Source: an uncultured Chryseobacterium sp. (GTDB lineage Bacteria > Bacteroidota > Bacteroidia > Flavobacteriales > Weeksellaceae). Taken from it: a DNA stretch of 43,291 bases. A program made the position numbers and the translations under genes. The DNA lies in contig CAJYGB010000001.1 of the NCBI GenBank assembly GCA_913774355.1, forward strand, positions 1 to 43,291. Reading direction: 5' to 3'. Under the pieces are notes generated by a model. It saw nothing but the letters and a program-made list of their open reading frames with translations, made no database searches and was not told the origin of the DNA. Shown here piece by piece: positions 1 through 8,875 of this stretch (its first letter is position 1; each line of letters begins with the position of its first letter).

Positions 1-212
1 CGATATACAAATTTGACAGTGTCGAATTCCTTGCGTCTTACAGCAGCATGATTATTAAGTCCTCTTGCGCCTTTGCGCATTCCAACAAACCATCAATCGC
101 ATCAATTAAAAATTGATAAGCGAAGCGTATTTACCCGCAGGAATTCACCATTCAACCTCAAATGAATCGCCATCTACAAAACTTTAAGAAATTTTAATCC
201 CTATTTTTCGGG
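1..212. other. Left-edge intergenic DNA, no gene supported
   Basis: I see no convincing gene in this stretch. A minus-strand frame opens with ATG at 80 and stays open for 26 codons to the window edge. It has no recognisable protein similarity and no TAnnTTTG box upstream, so it is not called. Fragments of other short frames on the minus strand are interrupted by stops. Confidence 0.4.
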
Positions 213-240
213 TTTGGCTTGAAACTTTCTGCTAAATTTG
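213..240 (+). promoter_or_regulatory. Bacteroidetes-type promoter for the SDR gene
   Basis: A -33-like TTTG (213-216) is followed after 16 bases by the -7 box TAAATTTG (233-240), matching the flavobacterial consensus TAnnTTTG. The box ends 21 bases before the ATG at 262, so the leader would be very short. The spacer is a little shorter than the 18-19 bases seen at the best promoters in this window. Confidence 0.55.
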
Positions 241-261
241 GGTAACATCAAATAATAAAAC

Positions 262-1071
262 ATGGAAATCTCTCTTCACAATCAGGTGGCCATTATCACA
301 GGAGCCTCCAGCGGAATCGGATCAGGAATTGCAAAATCCCTGAGTTCGGCAGGCGCTACAGTCGTTGTTAATCACTCTTCCGAAAATTCGTTGGATGATG
401 CCCAAGCGGTTTTAAAGGAAATCACAGATGCCGGAGGAAGCGGGATTACTTACCAGTGCGATGTTTCCAGCGAAGATGAAGTCATCAGAATGTTCGGCGA
501 TGTGGTGGCACAATTCGGAACGGTCGATATTCTTGTAAACAATGCCGGCGTTCAAAAAGACGCAAAATTTACCGAAATGACCCTTGATCAGTGGAATACG
601 GTCATCGGCATCAACCTTACCGGTCAGTTCTTATGCGCCAGGGAAGCAATTAAAGAATTCCTTCGCCGCGGTATTGACACTTCCCGTTCCGTAGCCTGCG
701 GAAAGATCATTCACATCAGTTCGGTACACGAAGTGATTCCATGGGCGGGACATGCCAATTATGCGGCCAGCAAAGGCGCAATCCGGATGCTGATGCAGAC
801 CCTGGCGCAGGAATATGGAGCTGATAAAATCCGTGTGAATTCCATTTGTCCGGGAGCCATCCAGACGCCGATCAACAAAGGGGCATGGAGCACGCCGGAA
901 GCCTTGAATTCATTAATGACCCTGATTCCCTACAACCGTATCGGGCAGCCGCAGGATATCGGGAACCTTGCTGTATTCCTGGCCAGCGACAATGCAGATT
1001 ACATCACCGGAGCCAGCATTTTCATCGATGGCGGAATGACGACCTTTGAAAGTTTTTCAACAGGCGGATAA
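262..1071 (+). CDS. Glucose 1-dehydrogenase-like SDR oxidoreductase
   Basis: This 269-residue protein is a classical short-chain dehydrogenase/reductase, predicted to oxidise a sugar or alcohol with NAD(P) in the cytoplasm. The Rossmann motif TGASSGIG lies at residues 13-20, NNAG at 93-96, and the catalytic set is Ser154, Tyr167 and Lys171 within SSVHEVIPW and YAASK. The SSVHEVIPW stretch, the PGAIQTPIN motif and the C-terminal DGGMT tail closely resemble Bacillus glucose 1-dehydrogenase from memory, which is why I prefer that substrate over the many other SDR options. Length is normal for the family. The ATG is 21 bases after a good -7 box. The next gene on the same strand is a glycoside hydrolase, which fits a role in carbohydrate metabolism. 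The substrate is inference. Confidence 0.8.
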   Translation: MEISLHNQVAIITGASSGIGSGIAKSLSSAGATVVVNHSSENSLDDAQAVLKEITDAGGSGITYQCDVSSEDEVIRMFGDVVAQFGTVDILVNNAGVQKDAKFTEMTLDQWNTVIGINLTGQFLCAREAIKEFLRRGIDTSRSVACGKIIHISSVHEVIPWAGHANYAASKGAIRMLMQTLAQEYGADKIRVNSICPGAIQTPINKGAWSTPEALNSLMTLIPYNRIGQPQDIGNLAVFLASDNADYITGASIFIDGGMTTFESFSTGG

Positions 1072-1075
1072 GCTT

Positions 1076-1172
1076 AGGGCGCACATTTCCGGCTTTCACT
1101 ACTCGCTTTTTTGTACCGGGCTTTTTCCGGGCTTACAAAAAGAGCTCAGACAGGCCGTTCAATCCGGGGCGC
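1076..1172 (+). repeat. Folded intergenic element, possible dispersed repeat
   Basis: The gap between the SDR and the glycoside hydrolase holds a compact structured element. A T-rich arm at 1105-1115 pairs with an A-rich arm at 1134-1142, and inside it CCGG at 1116-1119 can pair with CCGG at 1127-1130. The element is bracketed by the direct words GGGCGC (1077-1082) and GGGGCGC (1166-1172), and its right arm includes TTCAATC. From memory it resembles an unnamed intergenic element that recurs in Flavobacterium and Chryseobacterium genomes. Only one copy is present here, so repeat status cannot be shown from this window. Confidence 0.4.
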
Positions 1173-1243
1173 ATCGCAGCCAAAGTATAAACAACGTTTT
1201 TTAAATCAATCATCATTTATCAATCATCCATATTCCGCGACGC

Positions 1244-3901
1244 ATGAAAGAAAAAGAAAGACTATCCGACGTTACCTGGAAAAAATGGGGCCCTTACGTC
1301 AGCAACCGCGAATGGGGCGTTGTGCGGGAAGATTACAGTCCGGACGGTAAAGCCTGGAAATACACCAACCATGATATTGCGGAGGCCAAAACCTACCGTT
1401 GGGGCGAAGAAGGCATATGCGGGATTTGCGACGACTTTCAGAAGCTTGTTTTTTCTGTCGGATTCTGGAATAAAAAGGATAAAATGGTGAAAGAACGTTT
1501 CTTCGGGCTTTCCAACAGCCAGGGGAACCACGGGGAAGATGTGAAGGAATACTTTTATTACCTTGATGCAACCCCGACGCATTCTTATATGAAAATGCTG
1601 TATAAGTATCCTCAGAATGCCTTTCCGTATGATGAGCTCATCCGCACCAATGCGCAGCGCAGCCGCCAGGAACCTGAATATGAACTGATCGATACCGGAA
1701 TTTTCGATCAGAATGAATATTTCGATGTTTTTATAGAGTACGCTAAGGAAAACCAAAATGATATTCTGATAAAACTTACTGTTATCAATAAATCCGAAAA
1801 GGAAGCCCCTTTAATTGTATTGCCTACGGTCTGGTTCAGGAATACCTGGAGCTGGGGTTACAATGATTATAAACCGCAGATGAATTCCGAGGATGCGGAA
1901 ATCATCAAAATCAATCACAAAGACCTCGAAATTAAAAATTTATATGCGAAACAGTCTGAAAAAGTACTGTTCTGCGATAACGAAACCAATGATGAAAGGC
2001 TGTATCAGTCTGAGAACGCTTCAAAATATACCAAAGACGGAATTAACAATTTTGTGGTTAACGGGAATTCACAATCGGTCAATCCCAAAGACTTCGGAAC
2101 AAAAGCGGCCTTTTTTATCGATGAATCTTTTAAGCCTAAAGAAACAAAAATTTTTGAATTCAGGTTGTCCGATAAAGATATGCAGCAGCCTTTTGAAGAT
2201 TTTGAGGATACTTTTAATTCAAGAAAAAAAGAAGCCGATGAGTTTTATGCCGACATCCAGTGCGGGATAAAGACGGATGATGAAAAGCTGGTCCAGCGGC
2301 AGGCTTTTGCCGGAATGCTTTGGAACAAAATGTTTTACCATTACAATGTGGAAAAGTGGCTTAAGGGTGATCCTGCAGAAATTCCACCGCCCAAATCCCG
2401 CGAGAAAATCCGGAATTATGAATGGAAGCATCTTAATAACGAGCACATCATCTCGATGCCGGATAAATGGGAATACCCGTGGTATGCGACCTGGGATCTT
2501 GCCTTTCATACCATCAGCTTTTCCCTGATCGATCCTGATTTTGCCAAGCAGCAGCTCAAATTATTCCTTTTTGAATGGTATATGCATCCCAACGGGCAGC
2601 TTCCCGCTTACGAATGGGATTTCAGTGATGTCAATCCGCCGGTGCATGCCTGGGCGGTTTTCCGGGTTTTTAAAATCGATGAGTACCTGAAACATAAACC
2701 GGATCTTGAATTCCTGGAAAGTGCTTTCCAAAAACTCCTGATGAATTTTACATGGTGGGTCAATAAAAAAGACCACAACGGCAACAATATTTTTGAAGGA
2801 GGATTTCTCGGGCTCGATAATATCGGAGCCTTCGACAGAAATGCGCCTCTCCCAAACGGGGAACACCTGGAGCAATCTGACGGAACTAGCTGGATGGCTA
2901 TGTTTGCGCTCAATATGATGCGTATTGCCCTTGAACTGGCTCTTTACAATAATATTTACGAGGAAATGGCCATGAAATTCTTCGAGCATTTCCTGGCAAT
3001 TGCCAATTCACTCGACAATATGGGCGATGAATGCTTCAGCCTTTGGGATGAGCAGGACGAATTTTTCTATGATGCCATTGCTTCAAACGACGGAAGCCAT
3101 ATGTACCTTAAACTGCGGACGATCGTCGGATTGATTCCGATGTTCGCCGTTGAGGTGATCGATGATGAAATGATTGAAAAGCTTCCTAATTTTAAGGAAA
3201 GGATGAACTGGGTGCTGGAAAACAAGCCGGAGCTGGCGGCTTTGGTGTCGCATTGGGACGTCAAAGGCGATGATTCCAAGCATTTGCTTTCTCTTCTTCG
3301 CGGTCACCGGCTGAAAAGGCTGCTAAGCAGAATGCTGGATCCGGATCAGTTTTTAAGTGATTTCGGTGTCCGGGCCTTATCTAAGGAATATGAAGAAAAT
3401 CCGTACACATTAAGCCTGAACGGAATGGATTATACTGTAAAATATACCCCTGCAGAAAGTGACAGTGGCCTTTTCGGAGGTAATAGCAACTGGCGCGGGC
3501 CGATCTGGTTCCCGATCAATTTTCTTATTATTGAAAGCCTGCAACGCTTTTTCTTTTATTACAGTCCGGATTTCCTGGTAGAATTTCCGACGGGAAGCGG
3601 AAAATATTCCAATCTGGATGAGATTGCGGATGCTTTAAGCCACAGGCTTTCGAAATTATTTTTAATGGATGAAAATGGAAAGCGGCCTTTTAACGGACAG
3701 TATCCAAGATTCCAGACCGATCCCGATTTCAAGGATTATATTCTGTTTTATGAATATTTTCATGGAGACAGCGGCCGTGGGGTAGGAGCTTCGCACCAGA
3801 CCGGATGGACCGGGTTAATTGCAAAGATCCTGATGCCGAGGTTCTCCAAAAAACAAATCGCCGAATCGGAAACCGAAATGCCGGAAAAACCGGCATCATA
3901 A
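1244..3901 (+). CDS. MGH1/GH63-like glycoside hydrolase (glucosidase-like)
   Basis: The 885-residue product looks like a large clan-GH-G hydrolase related to GH63 and mannosylglycerate hydrolase (MGH1-like), with an N-terminal beta-rich half and a C-terminal (alpha/alpha)6 toroid. Landmarks are the aromatic WEYPWYATWDLAFH stretch, whose Asp418 is the likely general acid, the following HPNGQLPAYEW segment, the NWRGPIW motif, and the GVGASHQTGWTG stretch near the end that resembles the GH63 terminal active-site region. There is no signal peptide, so it should act in the cytoplasm on an alpha-linked disaccharide or glucosylglycerate-like compound. The exact substrate cannot be read from sequence. 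It stands alone downstream of the SDR gene, with recO convergent 23 bases away. Confidence 0.75.
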   Translation: MKEKERLSDVTWKKWGPYVSNREWGVVREDYSPDGKAWKYTNHDIAEAKTYRWGEEGICGICDDFQKLVFSVGFWNKKDKMVKERFFGLSNSQGNHGEDVKEYFYYLDATPTHSYMKMLYKYPQNAFPYDELIRTNAQRSRQEPEYELIDTGIFDQNEYFDVFIEYAKENQNDILIKLTVINKSEKEAPLIVLPTVWFRNTWSWGYNDYKPQMNSEDAEIIKINHKDLEIKNLYAKQSEKVLFCDNETNDERLYQSENASKYTKDGINNFVVNGNSQSVNPKDFGTKAAFFIDESFKPKETKIFEFRLSDKDMQQPFEDFEDTFNSRKKEADEFYADIQCGIKTDDEKLVQRQAFAGMLWNKMFYHYNVEKWLKGDPAEIPPPKSREKIRNYEWKHLNNEHIISMPDKWEYPWYATWDLAFHTISFSLIDPDFAKQQLKLFLFEWYMHPNGQLPAYEWDFSDVNPPVHAWAVFRVFKIDEYLKHKPDLEFLESAFQKLLMNFTWWVNKKDHNGNNIFEGGFLGLDNIGAFDRNAPLPNGEHLEQSDGTSWMAMFALNMMRIALELALYNNIYEEMAMKFFEHFLAIANSLDNMGDECFSLWDEQDEFFYDAIASNDGSHMYLKLRTIVGLIPMFAVEVIDDEMIEKLPNFKERMNWVLENKPELAALVSHWDVKGDDSKHLLSLLRGHRLKRLLSRMLDPDQFLSDFGVRALSKEYEENPYTLSLNGMDYTVKYTPAESDSGLFGGNSNWRGPIWFPINFLIIESLQRFFFYYSPDFLVEFPTGSGKYSNLDEIADALSHRLSKLFLMDENGKRPFNGQYPRFQTDPDFKDYILFYEYFHGDSGRGVGASHQTGWTGLIAKILMPRFSKKQIAESETEMPEKPAS

Positions 3902-3924
3902 GAGAATTAAATTAATTTTTTACT

Positions 3925-4611
3925 TTACTCAAAAATCTGCTGTATAACTTCCAGAGAAGCCGGAATTTTAAATTCAGTGATATGATAATGATAGTATACG
4001 AGAAGACTGTCTAGAAAGTCTTTCCGCAGGGCGGAAGGAATTATTACCCGATAAGGATTTTCTGCCGTAAGAATGTTTTTCCATACCGAGGAAATTTCTC
4101 CGTTGAAAAGCTGGTGCATGGCTTCGGCAGTGAAAGTTCCGGTTTCCGGATCAAGGTATTTGCTTTCATTCATCAGCGGAGCCACCCCCTGGATTTTTAA
4201 GATTTTCATTAAAAAGATAAGGTGCGACTGGTAATTCCGGTTCTGGAGCTCGTCAATAAACTCTTCCAGGCAAAAGAAGAGGGTATGGTTTTTATTTTCG
4301 TGTCTCAGGTTCTGATTCAGGAAATCCGAAATAAAGAACACCACGGTATTGCAGCGGATATCGGTATAAATATCGTTGCTTTTCATCATCTCGAATTTCG
4401 AAATCGTCTGGATCCCGTTGCCTTTCAGAGGATTCAAAGCAAAGCTGAGTTTGCTCAAAGGCAGAAGAAGGGCTTTCTTCTTATTTTTTTTGGTGTAAAT
4501 TCCCTTTAAAAAATAAGACTGAAACCCGTCTTCCTCAGTAAAACAATGCAGAACGGCATCGTTTTCCCCGTATTTTATATAGGATAATAAAAATCCGTTT
4601 TGTGAATTCAT
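3925..4611 (-). CDS. recO: DNA repair protein RecO
   Basis: This 228-residue protein matches RecO, which loads RecA at single-stranded gaps together with RecR. The N-terminal OB fold is recognisable from the opening GFLLSYIKYGENDAVLHCFTEE-type strand pattern, followed by a basic KKNKKK segment (about residues 41-46) and the LLLPLSKLSF strand. The C-terminal half is helical, as in RecO. No CxxC zinc pair is present. It is the last gene of the minus-strand run, 96 bases behind the PorZ-like gene, and converges with the glycoside hydrolase. The ATG at 4611 places the OB fold right at the N-terminus, as expected. Confidence 0.9.
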   Translation of the reverse strand: MNSQNGFLLSYIKYGENDAVLHCFTEEDGFQSYFLKGIYTKKNKKKALLLPLSKLSFALNPLKGNGIQTISKFEMMKSNDIYTDIRCNTVVFFISDFLNQNLRHENKNHTLFFCLEEFIDELQNRNYQSHLIFLMKILKIQGVAPLMNESKYLDPETGTFTAEAMHQLFNGEISSVWKNILTAENPYRVIIPSALRKDFLDSLLVYYHYHITEFKIPASLEVIQQIFE

Positions 4612-4707
4612 TAATTTGAAGTGAATTCGGTACTATTTAATTTATGTTCAGCGATTAAAAGAAACTTCAAGCATCATTCTCGCTTCCGGTCTTTACCCAA
4701 TTCTATT

Positions 4708-6990
4708 TTAATTTACCACCGCGATCTTGGCCGTCGCTTTATCGGTGCCGTCCTCATTGGTCATCAGTACAAAATAAACACCTGAAGCCACACGTTGTGC
4801 TCTTTGGTTATTAAGGTCCCACTCATAATATCCGCCTCTGGCCACTGCAGAATGCACCACATTTCCTGTAGCATCAACGATTCTGATATTGGTCACTTCC
4901 GCAAGCCCTTTGATGGTTACTTTCCCTTTAAAGTTGGAGTACACCACCGGGTTAGGATATACCATCACATTTCCGAAGCCTGAAGTAACATCTGAAACAT
5001 CACCCTGATAGGTTACGATTCCGTCATAGGAAGCAAAATAGACCTTTCCTGTTTTCTTATCGACTTTAATATCGGTAATCGTGTTGGTCGGAAGCGGGGA
5101 GTTTTCTTTGGTAAAGTGCTTGATCGTCTGCTGGCCGTCTGAGGATAAGTAATAAACTCCTCCGCCATCTACAGAAACCCACTTGTGGTCTCCGGCATCC
5201 ACTTCGATCTGTAAAATCTGTCCGTCCCTGAAAAGTTCTTCCCCCAATCCGTTCTGCTCGATAATAATCGGTTCTACTTTGGCTGTTGCCGGTGTTTTGA
5301 CTTCGGTAACTGCATTCGGCAACACCCTTAAACCCACATCGCCGCCAATCCAGGCATCCCCGGATTTATCAATGGCTACGGAAAGCGTACCTCCTGAAGT
5401 TGTCGCAAAACCGTTGTCCTGAGTTAATATATATTCCTTGTCATCCGACGTATTGACCGTTTTTTTAGCATCATAAGCGATGAAATTATTAACCCTTGGC
5501 GTTGGGATCCAAAGCAGTCCTTCGTAATACAAAGGCTTTTGGGCTACCCCGTAGTTCTGTGCCGTATTCCGGATCAGGAAATCGTCGGTGGCCCTGTCAT
5601 AAGCACCTACTGCCGTAAACGGACCGAACGTCGGACCGTCATTGGAGAAAGCAAGAGTTACAAACAGGTTATTCACATCATCAAAGGTAAGACCTACAGG
5701 ACGCCTTGCATCGTTTTCGGTCCCCATATTGTACCTTTTTACCAGGCTGAAATCTTTAGTTGCCGGGTCATATTTCATTTTGTAGACCCCGCGTGTTCCG
5801 TCCTGCATATAATTCGTGAAGAAAACATCATTCGCATTTACCGGGTCGGATACGGCATCCAATATGTTGAATATATTGGTGTTTGGCTTAAAATATGAAG
5901 GATGCACCCATTCGTTTCCGGTGAAATAGTAGAACCCCGGATTTTTATAATTGATAACGGCTGTATTAAACCTGCTTTCCCTGGCTCCTGTCGAAACCAG
6001 AATCTGGTTGTCTCCGTAAATGCTCAGTTTGTAGGCAAAGTTTAAATACGGCCCGTCCGGTCTGAAAGAAGTTCCGCCTTCATTTTTTATACCCGACATA
6101 ATGGTTCCTCCATATACGCTGCTTCCGATCCTTGTAGCCGTATTGCATTCCTCCCCGAAAGTAACATTGCTGTTGAATGTTCCGTTGGTATTAAAAGTAT
6201 AGATCCTGCTGAGATCGGTAACAATAATATTGCCGGAAGTTACCACCACATCATGCACATTGGTAAACGACTGTGCAATCGGAGTCGGTGTTCCGCCATT
6301 GTAGACATAAGCTGTATTGGCCGATGAAAAGCTTAAAACACCTTCCGAATCGATATGTTTGAAAGCACCGGCAAGCTCTGTCGTCCATGTAGTGAAAACA
6401 GGAAATGTCGTATTCATTTCATGGCTTTTTAAGCCCGTATTGGTAACCGAATATACTTTATTTCCGAAAATAGTAGCCTCGTTGCTTGCCTCATATAAGC
6501 CACCGGATAGGAAAAACGCAGAATCTTTAAATTCCTTTTTCTTTAAATCGAAAATAGATACTCCGTATCCTACCGAAATTACTGCCAGATCTCCCGTAAT
6601 GGAAATATGATTTATTTTTTTACTCCCATTATAACCTGTTGCAATCGGGATATCTACAATATAAGTAATACCTTCCGGAGTAATAACATCCAGAGAACCA
6701 TTCTGATAACCCACCAACCCTATCTTGGTCTGCGGGTTATAGTCGAAGGCTGAAACTTTAACTTCATGCAGTCCGTTCGCTTTGGACAGCTTGGTAATTT
6801 CACCTGTGGAAATGGTATAATAAAAAATACCGTTTTCGGCGGCTGCAACTATTTTCCCGTTATCTTCCTTCATGGCCAGGACGTTATTGTAGGAAAATAA
6901 GTCGGCCCATTTTTTTGAAGAAATAGTCTGTGCATGTGCAACGTGCAGGGATGCCAGGATACCAAGAGAAATTAAAGAGAGTTTTTTCAT
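4708..6990 (-). CDS. porZ: PorZ-like two-propeller T9SS protein
   Basis: This 760-residue secreted protein has a signal peptide ending near AHAQ (residue 21), a long beta-propeller-type body with repeated strand patterns, and a C-terminal type A sorting domain for the type IX secretion system (VMVYPNPV through SGVYFVLM, ending KIAVVN). Length, the two-component-regulator-like propeller architecture and the CTD match PorZ, the cell-surface component that in Porphyromonas gingivalis supplies anionic LPS to the sortase PorU. As I remember it, a PorZ-like gene next to recO is common in flavobacteria. An ordinary T9SS cargo with propellers is the alternative. It starts two bases after the stop of the metallophosphatase gene, so it is probably co-transcribed. 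Confidence 0.7.
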   Translation of the reverse strand: MKKLSLISLGILASLHVAHAQTISSKKWADLFSYNNVLAMKEDNGKIVAAAENGIFYYTISTGEITKLSKANGLHEVKVSAFDYNPQTKIGLVGYQNGSLDVITPEGITYIVDIPIATGYNGSKKINHISITGDLAVISVGYGVSIFDLKKKEFKDSAFFLSGGLYEASNEATIFGNKVYSVTNTGLKSHEMNTTFPVFTTWTTELAGAFKHIDSEGVLSFSSANTAYVYNGGTPTPIAQSFTNVHDVVVTSGNIIVTDLSRIYTFNTNGTFNSNVTFGEECNTATRIGSSVYGGTIMSGIKNEGGTSFRPDGPYLNFAYKLSIYGDNQILVSTGARESRFNTAVINYKNPGFYYFTGNEWVHPSYFKPNTNIFNILDAVSDPVNANDVFFTNYMQDGTRGVYKMKYDPATKDFSLVKRYNMGTENDARRPVGLTFDDVNNLFVTLAFSNDGPTFGPFTAVGAYDRATDDFLIRNTAQNYGVAQKPLYYEGLLWIPTPRVNNFIAYDAKKTVNTSDDKEYILTQDNGFATTSGGTLSVAIDKSGDAWIGGDVGLRVLPNAVTEVKTPATAKVEPIIIEQNGLGEELFRDGQILQIEVDAGDHKWVSVDGGGVYYLSSDGQQTIKHFTKENSPLPTNTITDIKVDKKTGKVYFASYDGIVTYQGDVSDVTSGFGNVMVYPNPVVYSNFKGKVTIKGLAEVTNIRIVDATGNVVHSAVARGGYYEWDLNNQRAQRVASGVYFVLMTNEDGTDKATAKIAVVN

Positions 6991-6992
6991 GC

Positions 6993-7943
6993 TTATGCTA
7001 TTATGCTGCTGTCTATTACCTGATTGTTCCAGGAAATATGTTTTACGTTTTTATCTGAATCGAAAAAGAAATCGAGCCTGCCTAATAAAAGTCCTGCCCA
7101 TCCTACCTGATTTACCAGCACGTTTTTCCCTGCTCTGTTAGTAAACGTCTGTGGTTCCGGTAAAAAGGTATGGGTGTGCCCTCCCAGAATAAGATCTATA
7201 TTTTCTGTCTTGGCAGCCAGAATCTTATCATTGAGTTTATCGGGTTCGTCTTCATACTCATAGCCGATGTGCGAAAGGCAGATCACAAGATCACATTTCT
7301 GATCATTTTTAAGGAAACCGGAATAATGCTGTGCCACCTCTACAGGATCCGAGTATACGGTTTCACCGTATTGCTTTTTGCCTACCAGCCCGTCCAATTT
7401 GATGCCGACACCGAAAATTCCTACTTTGATTCCGTTTTTATTGAAAATTTTATATGATATCGTTTTGCCATCCAGCACCGTATTTTTAAAATCGTAGTTG
7501 GAGCAGATAAAAGGGAACTGTGCATTAGGCAATACCTTTAAAAATCCGTTCAGGCCATTGTCGAAATCATGATTTCCCATGGTGGAAGCATCGTACTTCA
7601 TCATGGACATCAGTTTAAATTCCAGTTCGCCTCCGAAAAAATTGAAATAGGGGGTTCCCTGGAAAATATCTCCTGAGTCGAGAAGTAAAAGATTCGGTTC
7701 CTGACTTCTGATCTGCTGGATCAGGCTTGCTCTTCTGGCAAAACCTCCCTGGTTGGGGTTCCTGGTATAGCTGGCATCGAAAGGTTCGATCCTGCTGTGT
7801 TGGTCGTTGGTATGAAGGATAGTCAGTTTATTTGCAGATTTCAGATCAAGGATCTTCAATTCTTCCGCCATCATCATATTCGGAGCCAGAGCCATGGCCA
7901 GGGTTCCGCCGCTTATTGCTTTTAAAAAACTTTTTCTATCCAT
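6993..7943 (-). CDS. Metallophosphatase domain of split 5'-nucleotidase
   Basis: This 316-residue exported protein carries the catalytic metallophosphoesterase domain of the UshA/5'-nucleotidase family. Metal-site motifs are visible in order: TNDQH (Asp47, His49), DSGD (Asp92), GNHD (Asn124, His125) and GGHTHTF. The N-terminus (DRKSFLKAISGG, then a hydrophobic run) looks like an export signal related to the Tat type, but it has RK rather than RR. The substrate-binding C-terminal domain normally fused in 5'-nucleotidases is absent and is encoded by the preceding gene. The two genes share one base (TAATG), so translation is probably coupled. Expected activity is release of phosphate from nucleotides or similar esters in the periplasm. 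Confidence 0.85.
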   Translation of the reverse strand: MDRKSFLKAISGGTLAMALAPNMMMAEELKILDLKSANKLTILHTNDQHSRIEPFDASYTRNPNQGGFARRASLIQQIRSQEPNLLLLDSGDIFQGTPYFNFFGGELEFKLMSMMKYDASTMGNHDFDNGLNGFLKVLPNAQFPFICSNYDFKNTVLDGKTISYKIFNKNGIKVGIFGVGIKLDGLVGKKQYGETVYSDPVEVAQHYSGFLKNDQKCDLVICLSHIGYEYEDEPDKLNDKILAAKTENIDLILGGHTHTFLPEPQTFTNRAGKNVLVNQVGWAGLLLGRLDFFFDSDKNVKHISWNNQVIDSSIIA

Positions 7944-8710
7944 TATTTCTTACCGGTAAAATTTAAACGTACGTCTGTCGGAGGTACGACTTCAGGATTT
8001 TTTTTGAAATAATCAATAAAAAGATCCCTTAATTTAAGTCCTGTCGGAATCATTTCCCCTTTGGAGAAAAATTTCATGTTGTCACCGCCAAGTGCCAGGT
8101 AATCGGAGGTTGCAATGTAATAATCCTGATCAGGATTCACTGTTTTTCCGTTGATTAGCGTCCTGGTGGGCTGTCCGTTGGTGGTTTCGATGTATAAATG
8201 AGATACCGGATTGTTTACTTGGCGTTCTGCATAATAATTAAACAACCCTTGCAGATCCGTTCCTTTCATTTTTACAATGATAATCTCATTTTCAAAGGGC
8301 ATTACTTCAAAGACGCTTTTCAGTAAAATATCACCTTTGCCGATCGTCGTGCGGATTCCGCCGATATTGATGAGCGCCGCATCTATATTTCTCTGCAGGT
8401 TTTTTTTTGCCCATTCATTCGCTCCGTCGAAGGTGTAGTCTGCCAAAAGATTACCGAGATTGCTGTTGCTGCCCTGTTTGGTAAGATCCACATGGGTGTG
8501 CGAGATCTTCTGGCCCATCTCCTTATCCAGCTTCTGCTTATAGGGTGCGATGGTTTTTACAAACTCCTCATCATTTTTCAGCTCATTATTAATAGAAATA
8601 TTTTTCCGGATCTCCACTTTTCCGAGGTGCATGGAAGAGGCCGGTGGAGCCGTCTTACAACCTGAAAGTGCAGCCAGGGCAATTCCTAATAACAAGAATT
8701 TATTTTTCAT
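7943..8710 (-). CDS. 5'-nucleotidase C-terminal domain lipoprotein
   Basis: This 255-residue lipoprotein has a short signal with lipobox LSGC (Cys18) and then the 5'-nucleotidase C-terminal domain, which in UshA-type enzymes binds the nucleoside. Typical signatures are NLLADYTFDGA, INIGGIRTTI, and YYIATSDYLALGGDNMKFF. The ATG at 8710 is chosen because it starts the lipoprotein signal exactly. An upstream ATG at 8788 would add 26 residues without a signal character and lies inside the promoter box at 8786-8793. It probably acts together with the downstream metallophosphatase to reconstitute a two-chain 5'-nucleotidase. No acidic surface-export tag follows the Cys (CKTAPP), so a periplasmic face is likely. 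Confidence 0.85.
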   Translation of the reverse strand: MKNKFLLLGIALAALSGCKTAPPASSMHLGKVEIRKNISINNELKNDEEFVKTIAPYKQKLDKEMGQKISHTHVDLTKQGSNSNLGNLLADYTFDGANEWAKKNLQRNIDAALINIGGIRTTIGKGDILLKSVFEVMPFENEIIIVKMKGTDLQGLFNYYAERQVNNPVSHLYIETTNGQPTRTLINGKTVNPDQDYYIATSDYLALGGDNMKFFSKGEMIPTGLKLRDLFIDYFKKNPEVVPPTDVRLNFTGKK

Positions 8711-8785
8711 ATACAGCAAATTATCGTTACAGGTTCCGCCGCTGGTATTTTTCGGAGCGGGGTTTATCCTGTCTCTTAGTATATG

Positions 8786-8793
8786 CAAATATA
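8786..8793 (-). promoter_or_regulatory. -7 box for the 5'-nucleotidase/porZ/recO run
   Basis: On the minus strand this reads TATATTTG, a perfect TAnnTTTG. It lies 75 bases upstream of the ATG at 8710 and argues against the earlier in-frame ATG. It is divergent from the dapA promoter. Confidence 0.5.
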
Positions 8794-8847
8794 ATTATAT
8801 GTATAATAAAACATTAGTAATTATTAGAAATTCTTATCGTAAATTAT

Positions 8848-8855
8848 TAAATTTG
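8848..8855 (+). promoter_or_regulatory. -7 box for dapA
   Basis: TAAATTTG matches TAnnTTTG and ends 20 bases before the dapA ATG. No clear TTTG is seen at the -33 position. Confidence 0.5.
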
Positions 8856-8875
8856 GCAAAAATATATTCTAACAG

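Noticed and set aside
1..80. Minus-strand frame open from 80 to the window edge
   Set aside because: Only 26 codons are visible, with no TAnnTTTG box upstream and no recognisable similarity.
846..1049. Overlapping plus-strand frame inside the SDR gene
   Set aside because: It is a shadow of the SDR coding frame with no independent start signal. The same applies to the many antisense frames inside recG, SusC, SusD, GDPD and POT genes.
3925..8710. A type IX secretion gene cluster
   Set aside because: Only one PorZ-like gene is present. No porK/L/M/N, sprA or porV-like genes are in the window.
8711..8788. Longer start for the 5'-nucleotidase lipoprotein at 8788
   Set aside because: The extra N-terminus precedes a perfect lipoprotein signal and overlaps the predicted -7 box at 8786-8793.
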